The notes under the pieces: model-generated
The model's database searches: none
What the model saw: only the letters and a program-made list of their open reading frames with translations
What the model was told of the DNA's origin: nothing
Position numbers and translations under genes: made by a program
Assembly (NCBI GenBank): GCA_963757265.1
Contig: CAVWRA010000004.1
Location: forward strand, 248,001-312,000
Source of the DNA: CAIVVT01 sp963757265
GTDB taxonomy: Bacteria; Acidobacteriota; Terriglobia; Bryobacterales; Bryobacteraceae
Reading direction: 5' to 3'
Length of the DNA stretch: 64,000 nt
Shown: piece after piece, positions 26,743 through 34,856 of the stretch
Layout of the letters: every line of letters begins with the position of its first letter
Position numbering within the stretch: the stretch's first letter is position 1

Positions 26743-28398
26743 TCAATAGACGAACTCCAGCCCCACCAGGAATGTATTCACGCGAAAAGCGTCGGCCGCG
26801 GATAAGGGTGTCGTGACGCCGTCGCCCATGATCGTGATGGCCTGCTGAGGGCGGAACTGGTACTCAAACGAGGCTTTGATGTTCGGGTGTATCAGGAACT
26901 GCATCCCCGGCGTGAAGCGATACCGGGTCGACTGGAACGCGCCAAAGTAGGACGTGTTGGTGGCCAGCGCAAGCGCGTTGATTCGGTCGGCCTCGGAGTG
27001 GACCGCGTCCCAGCGCAAAATTGCCATGATCCACGGCAGCACCAAATAATCCGCCTCAACGAATCCGCCGTTGAATGTGGCGGACCCGCCGGACACGAAG
27101 GAGGCTGGATACGGCCCTGTGGGAGACAGCGGGAGTGGAATCAGCGCTCCGCTGGCGTCCACGGGCAGCATGTTATTGTCGCGGCCGTACACGTAGACGC
27201 CGAAGAGGTTGAACGTGCGGTAGTTGAAGCTGAAGTCTCCACCCAGGCGCTCGTACGGTTCGTGCACGCTCAGGATGGGCTGCGTGCCGCCGGTCGTCGG
27301 GACCCCGAAGTATCTTTGCAGCGAGTTCCCATTCATATAGAACGTTCCCAGATTTAGGTACGTGTGGTCTCTCGGACCTGTCTGGCCGGCAGCCTGGACG
27401 GCGTTGCGGCTCACGGTGTCCCGCTCCAAATTGAAGCGATAGGAGAGTCGCGCGTACACGTTCTTGAAGCTCGAGTCGGACGCGAAGCCGACGCCTCCGT
27501 TGGCCCCGCCGGTGGCGGACGGCACGTATGGACTGCTGTTCGACGATTGGCTGACGCCGCTCGTGTTCTGATCCACGACCGCGACCGAATAATGGTACCC
27601 GCCGTAGGTATGGCCGCCGCTGAGTTCGAATCCGCGCGCGGAGTCGGCGAAGATGAACTGGTTGGACACGTTCTGCTGGACCGGCACCAGGGCATTCATC
27701 GCCCCGATGTTGCTCTCCTGGTAAATGTCATACGGGCTGAGGTTGATGCTGCGCGCCTGCGTGAATGGAAGATCCAACTCGAACTGCCCGACGCGAAGAC
27801 TGAGGACGTCCTTCGGCAGTTTCAGAAAACGGCCGATGTTGACGAACTTCAGATAGCCGTCGCCCAGTCCGCCGGCGCCGTTGTCGCCCGCGACGCTGAT
27901 ATCGTCATCCACCCAGAACGCGATGTCGCTCCCGAAATTCCCAGCGGTGAAAATGCTGAAGAATCCCGTTTCAAAATCGGTCGCCGGGATGTAGCCGGGA
28001 ACGTTCGGTGGTGCGGAAAGAGCGTCGAATTGGGTTCGGGCGTGACTTGTGAATTGGAAGAAGTTGTTCATCCGCAGCCCGATCGGCGGCATGCCGGGAA
28101 TCTCGCCCGGCCAGACGCTGTGCGGCCAGACATCCTTCTGCGCGGGGGCGCCCAACATCACTGGAGGGACCTTTAGGAAGCTCTCATCGTCCTTGGGAAA
28201 CTTGAATCCCGCATCTTTAAAGGCTTTGCCGAAGTCGTTGAGCTTCGGGAAATCGAGATGACACGTTGTGCACGAGGTGCCGTATTGGCGTGAAAACGCA
28301 GGTATTGCCTTGCTGTCCGTGTTGAGTAACAACAGCGACACCAGAGCGATCAACAAGGAACCAGATGCGATGAACTTCGGCGCGGACGACATCGACAT
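26743..28398 (-). CDS. Outer-membrane porin-like protein with one N-terminal c-haem site
   Basis: 551 residues. Signal peptide about 1-31. Directly at the mature N-terminus is IPAFSRQYGTSCTTCHLDFP with a CTTCH haem motif, followed by KLNDFGKAFKDAGFKFP, a signature seen in porin-like cytochromes of Acidobacteriota and other phyla. The rest is a beta-barrel pattern of alternating aromatic strands (FETGFFSIFTAGNFGSDIAFW, YLKFVNIGRFLKL, FNLFGVYVYGR) ending with the outer-membrane C-terminal signature GLEFVY. Could conduct small substrates, or pass electrons across the outer membrane together with soluble cytochromes. Only one haem is present, so a wire of its own is unlikely. Confidence 0.88.
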   Translation of the reverse strand: MSMSSAPKFIASGSLLIALVSLLLLNTDSKAIPAFSRQYGTSCTTCHLDFPKLNDFGKAFKDAGFKFPKDDESFLKVPPVMLGAPAQKDVWPHSVWPGEIPGMPPIGLRMNNFFQFTSHARTQFDALSAPPNVPGYIPATDFETGFFSIFTAGNFGSDIAFWVDDDISVAGDNGAGGLGDGYLKFVNIGRFLKLPKDVLSLRVGQFELDLPFTQARSINLSPYDIYQESNIGAMNALVPVQQNVSNQFIFADSARGFELSGGHTYGGYHYSVAVVDQNTSGVSQSSNSSPYVPSATGGANGGVGFASDSSFKNVYARLSYRFNLERDTVSRNAVQAAGQTGPRDHTYLNLGTFYMNGNSLQRYFGVPTTGGTQPILSVHEPYERLGGDFSFNYRTFNLFGVYVYGRDNNMLPVDASGALIPLPLSPTGPYPASFVSGGSATFNGGFVEADYLVLPWIMAILRWDAVHSEADRINALALATNTSYFGAFQSTRYRFTPGMQFLIHPNIKASFEYQFRPQQAITIMGDGVTTPLSAADAFRVNTFLVGLEFVY

Positions 28399-28663
28399 AA
28401 CTCACCTCCCTTGCTCTTGCTACCCTTTTGGGTTTGCTTCGTGGGCAGTTTGGGGGCCAAATGCGAATTGATGACTCTTAACGACTATTTGCGTCATGAA
28501 TCGCCGCCCTGAGCGTAATTTGCCCCAATCCACTGAGCCAACACACTCAACCGAACAGCGACGGGGACGAATTCCAACTCCAGGTTCCGATCTGAAAACT
28601 GGGCCGCATAGATAGCGCTGGCGCTGCCTCCCCGACAACGGCGCTAAGAACGGACACCGCAAG

Positions 28664-30775
28664 CTACCCTGCCGGCCGATCATAACGCGCCTCACTGGCG
28701 ATCGGCGCGGAGGCCGCGCGGGGGCCCTCAACCAACGCAGCCGGAATCGGAGCGCGGACGTGCTGGCGCTCGACCTCCTCCTTAATGGTGCACAGGGCAT
28801 GGTTCCACACGACGTCGTGAACGAATCCCGGAAACAACAACCGGGCCAGGCCCCATACCAGCCGTCCTGCGAAGCTGCGCCCCTGCTTGTAATCGAAAGC
28901 CCCGTAGATGGAAAGCCGACTGTTCCCGTCCTTGGCCGGCGCGAGGTTGAAGATGAGCTGCCCGTGGTCCGCGAACCGGTCGTCAAGCTGATACAGGAGG
29001 GTTTCCAGGCCGACCCGCCGGGTCAAGGTCAGATGAACGCCGAACCGGACGAGCGGCACCCGGTAACGAACCACCGATCCGATTTGGTTGGGCTCCCCCT
29101 GGATCCTCTGGACCTCGATGAATCGCATGTGAAGGAAGCGCGCGCCGGGGGCGCCGAAGCGGGCCAGCCGGTCCATGATCTCGGGGGCGGAGCCGCGGAT
29201 CTTGATCACGTACATGCGCTCGAAACCGGGCGCGGCGCCGATTTCCATCGCCAGGCTCGATGACCGGCGCGATTTGAGCGCTTCGCGTTTCTCCTTGAGG
29301 ACGACCGTCGGGTAGCGTCCGTACTCGCCCCATTGCAGACCGAAGAGTGCTTCGACCGCCACGTTCCTCAGCGTGACCACCCCACCCACCAAAAGGGATC
29401 GCAGAACGCCATAGCCGCACATCTCCCGCAGCACTTCCCGGTAGTCTGCCGTCCCGCTGGCGATCTTCCACAGGACCGTGCTCAAGGGCCGGCTGCCCTC
29501 GTCCCGCACCTTGCACTCGATGGCGTAGGCCTGGTAGGTAATGCGGCCGACCACGGGCGTGGTGAACGCCAGGCGGCTGAGGGCAAACACGATGCGCCCG
29601 AAACGGTTGTCCACGGCCAGCCAGCGGATGGCCTGCCCGTAGCCTCTGGCCAGAGAGCGCCGGTCGATTCCGTCGTGGAGCAGGGTCTGCGCCAACCGGC
29701 TCGCCGTCACGTGGGCCGAGTACAACCCGTCCTTGTTCAACCGCGACCCGACCGCGTCGCCGATGATAGCGAACCGGTCGCCAAAGGGGCTTTTGGCCGT
29801 GGTCACGGTCATCCTGGGAGCACAGGCACAAGCCAGCGGTGCCGACTCGATGCCCGGCAGGATGCGCTCAATCTGAGGAAGCGTCAGAAAATCGTGCACG
29901 ATCTGCCGGCTGTCCCGCGGCAGGACCACCTCGTCGATGCACTTGCCGAGCATGGCGACGGTCAGAAACCTGCCCTTGGGCACCAGAGCGGTATGTTCCA
30001 AGGCGAGGTGTTTCGACCCGTACTCGATGAAGTAGATCTCGCGGCGCAGAGTGCGTTCCAGATACTCCTCACCTACGTCGAGCTCGAAAATCAGGGCCTT
30101 TCGGGACTTGCCCGGAACGAACGCCGGGTTCATCCGCCGGATGGAGGCGATCAGGGAATCGTCACGATAATCCAGGCCGCAGTGGGCATTGATTCCGGTA
30201 GCGATTGTGACGAAGCTGGCATCCAGCGGCACGCTCTCTCCAGATTCAGTTCTAATGGTCAGCCGGGGCAGCCCGGACGCGCCGTAGGCCATGGCCTCAA
30301 CTTTGCCGTATAGGACGTGTGCGCCTTCCTTGACCGCTTCACCCAGCAGGAATCCGTCGAAGCCGGCTAGGTTCCCGATCCGCCGGCCGGGTAACGAGCC
30401 CCGGAATACGGAATACATTCGCATGTCATCGGGGACTCGCAACCGGAAGTTCTTCCATTGGCCCTGAATCCAGACGTAGTCGAAGCGTCCCTGGACGATC
30501 TCGTCAGGAACGGTCAGGCCTTGCTCCTCGAGGATCTGGTCCAGTCGGGGCGAGATGCCGCCCGCGCAGAAGCCGCATCCCCGGCACTCCAGGGCGGCGG
30601 CGTCAGTATTGATGGGACTCCGCTTCTCAACGATGACGACCTCGATGTGCCGATTGAGACGCCGGGCTCCCCGCAGCAAATGGATCGCAAAGAATGAGCC
30701 GGCCGGTCCGCCGCCGACGACGGCAACACGGTCGCCATCGTGGAGACGCTCGCGTTGAGTAGATGCGTGGCGCAT
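28664..30775 (-). CDS. FAD-dependent oxidoreductase (geranylgeranyl-reductase-like) fused to an SRPBCC-like domain
   Basis: 703 residues. N-terminal FAD site DRVAVVGGGPAGSFFAIHLL, FAD-binding end region FGDRFAIIGDAVGSRLNKDG (about 340). A Cys cluster ECRGCGFCAGG at about 63-73 could hold an Fe-S cluster or disulfide, which is unusual for this family. The C-terminal 200 residues (about 500-660) look like an SRPBCC/polyketide-cyclase fold (FERMYVIKIRGSAPEIMDRL, LIFNLAPAKDGNSRLSIYGA). Upstream of the porin on the same strand with a 265-nt gap. Possible roles are quinone or isoprenoid-lipid reduction, or electron input to the locus; the reaction is not determined. Confidence 0.8.
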   Translation of the reverse strand: MRHASTQRERLHDGDRVAVVGGGPAGSFFAIHLLRGARRLNRHIEVVIVEKRSPINTDAAALECRGCGFCAGGISPRLDQILEEQGLTVPDEIVQGRFDYVWIQGQWKNFRLRVPDDMRMYSVFRGSLPGRRIGNLAGFDGFLLGEAVKEGAHVLYGKVEAMAYGASGLPRLTIRTESGESVPLDASFVTIATGINAHCGLDYRDDSLIASIRRMNPAFVPGKSRKALIFELDVGEEYLERTLRREIYFIEYGSKHLALEHTALVPKGRFLTVAMLGKCIDEVVLPRDSRQIVHDFLTLPQIERILPGIESAPLACACAPRMTVTTAKSPFGDRFAIIGDAVGSRLNKDGLYSAHVTASRLAQTLLHDGIDRRSLARGYGQAIRWLAVDNRFGRIVFALSRLAFTTPVVGRITYQAYAIECKVRDEGSRPLSTVLWKIASGTADYREVLREMCGYGVLRSLLVGGVVTLRNVAVEALFGLQWGEYGRYPTVVLKEKREALKSRRSSSLAMEIGAAPGFERMYVIKIRGSAPEIMDRLARFGAPGARFLHMRFIEVQRIQGEPNQIGSVVRYRVPLVRFGVHLTLTRRVGLETLLYQLDDRFADHGQLIFNLAPAKDGNSRLSIYGAFDYKQGRSFAGRLVWGLARLLFPGFVHDVVWNHALCTIKEEVERQHVRAPIPAALVEGPRAASAPIASEARYDRPAG

Positions 30776-31243
30776 GGCGTGAATTCGTCGGGCAGGGCTG
30801 TCAACGCACCCCCGGCGGCCGCTGAAAGACCATTGCGGGGAAAGTACAGTATCACTGATTGAGGCGAATTATAAAAGGAATTCTCTGCTGGGGCTTTCGA
30901 GTCATCTTCTGAACCAAGAGGATCCGCTGTTGCGAATCGGACAGTACCGATCAAATGCGCTCTTCTGCCCGTCCCGATCGAGCCCGCCACCAGTTTCAGC
31001 TACAACCAATGCTGCCGCGCTGAATCGTATAAAGGGCGAAGGACACTCTGCAGATTGCACCCGAGATCACGGAGGAGGGGGGCAACGGAGCGGCGGGCGC
31101 CTGAGCGACACAACGGCGCGGGCCTGTGGGCGCAGGCGGCGTGCCGGCCTATACACAAGGACTTGCGTGAAAAACTGAAGGCCGCCTGGCACGCGGGCTG
31201 GCAGCGCCGGCGTGCGTGAAACTCTTACGGCGAGTACGGCGGA
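30776..31243. other. Intergenic region between the FAD protein and the four-domain cytochrome
   Basis: 468 nt with no convincing gene. Short open frames are present but biased and unrecognised. The region upstream of 30775 (minus) probably carries the promoter of the FAD-protein gene, though no strong promoter boxes were identified. Confidence 0.35.
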
Positions 31244-32329
31244 TTACTTGCCTTGTCTCAGGTAAGCCAGGAGGTCCCGCATCTCGGCATCCTTCAAGGT
31301 GGGCCAAGCCCGCCTGGTGGACTCCAGTTTCTGCATCATACGCGGGGCGTGCTGGGTAAAGGACGCGATCAGCGTGTAAGAGTCGGGCACCATCCCCGCG
31401 ATCTTCGGCCCGGGCCCATTGGTGTGGCACGAGCCGCAGCCCTTGGCTTCGAAGACTCTGGCTCCATGCGCCACGTCGCCGCCTTCTGAAGCGAACCGAA
31501 GCGCCCAGATGTAGCCGGTTAGCCGCTTCATCTCCTCGGGACGGAGCTCGCTAGACTGCTTCATCGAGCTAGAGTGGTTCCACATTGCGGCGGCCACTTG
31601 GCTGACTGAGCCAAAAGTGGCACGCTGCTCCATGCTGAGATTGCCTTTGTGGCAATCCACGCAGCCCTTCTCCTGGAACAGCATCGCCCCAGTCTCCGCC
31701 GAGGCCGGCTGGAACACGGGCCTGTTCTCCCTGGCCTTGGGCTGTGTCCGGAGATAGACGAGAATGTCGTTCATTTCCGCTGGCGTCAGCGTCGGAGGCG
31801 CCAGGCCTTTCTTCGCCATCGCCGCGCGCATGGCCGGGGCGTGGTTCCACATCTGCCGCGCCAGCTCGATCGGATCCGCCAGCGACTCCCAATGCAGGCC
31901 GGGTCTGGTCCCCTCGGCGCCGCTGCCATCCAGGGCGTGGCAACTGGCGCAGTGCTTGGCCGCAAACAAATGCTTGCCCCGGCTCGCGTCGCCCGGGGGG
32001 TCCATGTAGCGGGCGGCATAGAAATAGGCAAACAGGTCGGCACTGTCCTGAGCCGTCAGTTCGATCTTGGTGGACGATTTGGAGAGCGCGCCCCACATGC
32101 TTGGAGCGTGGTTCCACAGCATCGCTGCCAGAGAGGACGGCGTGAAGTCCTCTCCGCCGCGCTTACCGAGGTCCGGTGCCGTCCTCGCGCCCTGGCCGTT
32201 GATGCTGTGGCAGTTGACACAATTCTTGGCCTGAAAAAGGGCGGCGCCACGCTCGGCGTCCCCGTAAAGAGATGGCGCTGCCGTCGCGAGAGTGGCGGCC
32301 GCGAATCCAACAAATATCTTGAGAATCAT
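31244..32329 (-). CDS. Tetrahaem c-type cytochrome built of four tandem mono-haem domains
   Basis: 361 residues from ATG 32329, which opens on a signal peptide (MILKIFVGFAAATLATA); in-frame ATGs at 32362 and 32389 are alternatives. Four haem sites, CVNCH, CASCH, CVDCH and CGSCH, spaced about 80-100 residues apart. Each unit repeats a MWNHAPxM-like segment (LWNHAPSM, MWNHAPAM, MWNHSSSM, FTQHAPRM) that likely provides the distal Met. Soluble periplasmic electron carrier or storage protein. Same strand as the bc-type locus but separated by 468 nt. Confidence 0.9.
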   Translation of the reverse strand: MILKIFVGFAAATLATAAPSLYGDAERGAALFQAKNCVNCHSINGQGARTAPDLGKRGGEDFTPSSLAAMLWNHAPSMWGALSKSSTKIELTAQDSADLFAYFYAARYMDPPGDASRGKHLFAAKHCASCHALDGSGAEGTRPGLHWESLADPIELARQMWNHAPAMRAAMAKKGLAPPTLTPAEMNDILVYLRTQPKARENRPVFQPASAETGAMLFQEKGCVDCHKGNLSMEQRATFGSVSQVAAAMWNHSSSMKQSSELRPEEMKRLTGYIWALRFASEGGDVAHGARVFEAKGCGSCHTNGPGPKIAGMVPDSYTLIASFTQHAPRMMQKLESTRRAWPTLKDAEMRDLLAYLRQGK

Positions 32330-32404
32330 GGCGCTCGTTGCCTGCTTGCTCACTGACTGCATGAGAAACCGGACCCCCAACGCAATCATTTAGGCCCGAA
32401 ACCC

Positions 32405-32734
32405 TTAATACTCGTTGAACAGCTGGTACACGTTGTACCCCTTGCAATCCGAAGGCAGGTATGCGCGAGGCGTAATCTGGGCTTTGCATCCCAGCCGACC
32501 GGTACGAATCAGTGTACACGAGTTTGCCTCCGTTGGAGCCGCTGACAGCAAGGTGTCCCTCCCTTCCAATCGATTGCGTCTAGTGGCCTTCGATGAGCAG
32601 GCCCCCAGCAAAAACAGAATTGATTGCGGTCGCAGTTGCGACCTCGCGCTGAATCGGGCTTGGGGCTGCTGTGTGCCGAGGCGCGAACAACGGCTGCCGC
32701 CCAACCCCCGCACCCTTTTCTCCGCTACAAGCAT
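32405..32734 (-). CDS. Possible small lipoprotein-like protein
   Basis: 109 residues if started at ATG 32734 (GAAGGA just upstream). The interior contains SILFLLGACSS, a hydrophobic stretch with a good lipobox (LGAC), but preceded by an unusually long Arg-rich region; the real start may be an unrecognised rare codon nearer 32650. The C-terminal part (CKAQITPRAYLPSDCKGYNV ending QLFNEY) has GC-rich third positions and a sensible residue mix. It ends 15 nt before the first possible start of the cytochrome. No family recognised; it may also be spurious. Confidence 0.35.
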   Translation of the reverse strand: MLVAEKRVRGLGGSRCSRLGTQQPQARFSARSQLRPQSILFLLGACSSKATRRNRLEGRDTLLSAAPTEANSCTLIRTGRLGCKAQITPRAYLPSDCKGYNVYQLFNEY

Positions 32735-33013
32735 CCTTCCTTCGCTATGCTCCGGATAGGTAGCTATTGACAAGGTCTGACACCTACGATCAAATTCCGT
32801 GGCGCAGTCAATTCCCGACCGCAGTCCCGTTGGAGACCGGTTGACGGGATCATGTCCTATCGGTGGGGCACTCGGAGGAGATCGTGCCCGACAAGTGGAA
32901 TTTCCGGAAATCAGCGTCACCTATCCGCAGCATCGAACCGTGGCCCCACACGCCTGACGAACCCACCATCCGCCTCTCTATCAGGCCCGAAAAACGGATG
33001 TCTATATACTCAC

Positions 33014-33331
33014 ATGAGTCACAGTAAGCCTGAAATCGTGGATCAGCACTACACCGTCGCTGAGGTTGCCGCCCTGCTTCGAGTCCATCAGATGACCGTC
33101 CGCAACTGGTACTGGAAGAAGGGACGCCGCATCCAGCGCGTGGGCAAGCAAGGTGTCCGCATAGCCAGCAGCGACCTGAAGATGTTCCTGGAAGCGTTCA
33201 ATCAGAGCACTCCTACATTTATGCGCGCTCTCGACGACTCTGGCTCGACCGTCGCAGCTCGGCGGTCAGGAACACGACTGAGCAATGTCAAAAGCAAAGG
33301 AGAACCTAACCCTACCGCACCATGGTATTGA
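33014..33331 (+). CDS. Excisionase/MerR-like small DNA-binding protein
   Basis: 105 residues from ATG 33014. Residues 10-65 carry an HTH of the excisionase (helix_turn_helix_17) type: YTVAEVAALLRVHQMTVRNW ... RRIQRVGKQGVRIASSDL. Its end overlaps the start of the integrase fragment by 10 nt in another frame. Together with the integrase it marks the remains of an integrative element. An in-frame ATG further upstream (32852) precedes non-coding-like sequence and was not used. Confidence 0.75.
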   Translation: MSHSKPEIVDQHYTVAEVAALLRVHQMTVRNWYWKKGRRIQRVGKQGVRIASSDLKMFLEAFNQSTPTFMRALDDSGSTVAARRSGTRLSNVKSKGEPNPTAPWY

Positions 33332-33906
33332 TCGCGGGTTGCCTGGGCCTGAGGGCAGGTGAGATCGTGGGCCTACAGTGGGCCGATTTTGATTTCGACA
33401 AGTTGACCCTGTTGGTACAGCGCGGTGTCGTTCACGGTCGTGTGGGCGACGTAAAGACGGAGCACTCGCGCGACTTCGTACCGCTGGCACCTGAGCTGGT
33501 GGGAGAGCTGCTGGCGTATCGGCAGCATTGCCACCAAACGCAGGAAGGGTGGTTGTTCGCCAACCCCGCAACCGATAAACCATACCATCAGGAGGAAATT
33601 CAGAAGAAGCACATCAAGCCAGCAGCGAAAGCAGCGGGGATCACAACCACAGTGGGCTGGAAGACCTTCCGGCACAGCTTCCGGTCGTGGTTGGACCAGA
33701 TCGATGCACAGATTGGGGTACAACGAGAGTTGATGCGCCATGCCAGCATTCAAACCACAATGAATGTCTACGGCAGGGCAATGACAGACGGCAAACGGCA
33801 GGCACACGGGAACGTGGTCGAGATGATTTTGAAGCCAGCCGGCAGCCCCACAAACACGCCAGAAGCAGAGGCCGCGAAACCGGCATCTGTGGCTATCGTG
33901 GGCTAA
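33322..33906 (+). pseudogene. Truncated tyrosine recombinase (integrase), catalytic domain only
   Basis: 194 residues corresponding to the C-terminal catalytic domain. The Arg of box I lies in GLRAGEIVGLQWADFD, the H-x-x-R of box II in FRHSFRSW, then LMRHASIQTTMNVYGRA with the late His and the Tyr nucleophile. A stop codon precedes the fragment closely (TAA, then PYRT before the Met), and the N-terminal arm-binding and core-binding domains (about 180 residues) are missing. It points at and ends 48 nt from the 3' end of tRNA-fMet, the usual location of an integrase at its attachment site. Confidence 0.8.
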
Positions 33907-33954
33907 AGTGGTCTTGGGAAGTGCGCTTGGAAGCTCGTAACTTGTTGAAAAGAT

Positions 33955-34031
<77 letters not shown>

Positions 34032-34036
34032 TCCCG

Positions 34037-34065
34037 ACTATAGCGAATCGGCCTTCGCGGCGCAA
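34037..34065 (-). promoter_or_regulatory. Sigma-70-type promoter for tRNA-fMet
   Basis: Minus strand: TTGCGC, 17-nt spacer, TATAGT, 5 nt before the mature tRNA 5' end. The -10 matches the consensus at 5 of 6 positions. Confidence 0.55.
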
Positions 34066-34306
34066 TGAAGGCTGTCATGGTTTTGTGGCGGTGTGGGGGA
34101 CATTAGGGCCTGATGATCCGCCATCCGACCCGGCCGGCGGGAATTGTGCGCGGCTTTTGCACCGCGGTGCCCACGCTGCGACGGCTGCTGCTGTGCCGAC
34201 CACGGCGCGCCAACCTGGGTGCGGCTGTGAGGCGGGGTGTGTTCCTGAACGGGCTGAACTGGAATGTGCGCAGCCGCCGCGCGTGCTCAGTGCGCGGGTC
34301 GCGCGC

Positions 34307-34786
34307 TCAGGCCAGCTTGGCGGTCAGCATCCACTGCAGGGTGCCGTTGGGGCGCGCGGCCGCGCCGTCGACGGAGACGCACAGCAGCGCCGATTTGCGG
34401 AAATCGATCTCCAGCGTGGGCGCGTTTAACAGGAACGCCGCCAGCGCGCCGCAAAGCGGCTGGTGGGACGCCACGAGCACCTCGGGCTGGTCCTTATGGG
34501 TCCGGATTTCGTCCCAGGCCTCCTCGGGCGTAGCCTCCGGAATCAGCGCATTTGAGGTGACGATGTCGTCTTCATAACCCAGCGCCTTGGCGGCCGCCTC
34601 GGCTGTCTGCACGGCGCGGGCGAAGGGACTGGAGAGAATCAGCGCTGGCCACATGCCGCCCTCGCGCGCGCGCCGCACCACGCGCCGGACCTTCTCGCGG
34701 CCCTCATCGGTCAGGACGCGGTCGGCATCGCGGCCCGACTTGGCCGCCGCCTCGGCGGCGCCGTGACGAAGTAAGTACAGCAGCAT
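34307..34786 (-). CDS. sixA: SixA-type phosphohistidine phosphatase
   Basis: 159 residues from ATG 34786, where the fold begins (MLLYLLRHGAAEAA); upstream in-frame ATGs at 34807 and 34828 add an unlikely leader. The RHG motif carries the catalytic His. Further motifs: LILSSPFARAVQTAEAA and VLVASHQPLCGALAAFL with the second His. Small histidine phosphatase of the SixA subfamily, which dephosphorylates HPt or other phosphohistidine proteins in the cytoplasm. Divergent from the O-antigen ligase gene. Confidence 0.85.
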   Translation of the reverse strand: MLLYLLRHGAAEAAAKSGRDADRVLTDEGREKVRRVVRRAREGGMWPALILSSPFARAVQTAEAAAKALGYEDDIVTSNALIPEATPEEAWDEIRTHKDQPEVLVASHQPLCGALAAFLLNAPTLEIDFRKSALLCVSVDGAAARPNGTLQWMLTAKLA

Positions 34787-34856
34787 CGAACGCCAATCCC
34801 TGTCCATTGTGGCACACTGAAGTCTCACGGCGCCTTCGCCGCCGCGGGCTCAACCC

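Noticed and set aside
32735..33013. Upstream extension of the excisionase-like frame
   Set aside because: Composition is not protein-like; the HTH protein starts cleanly at 33014.
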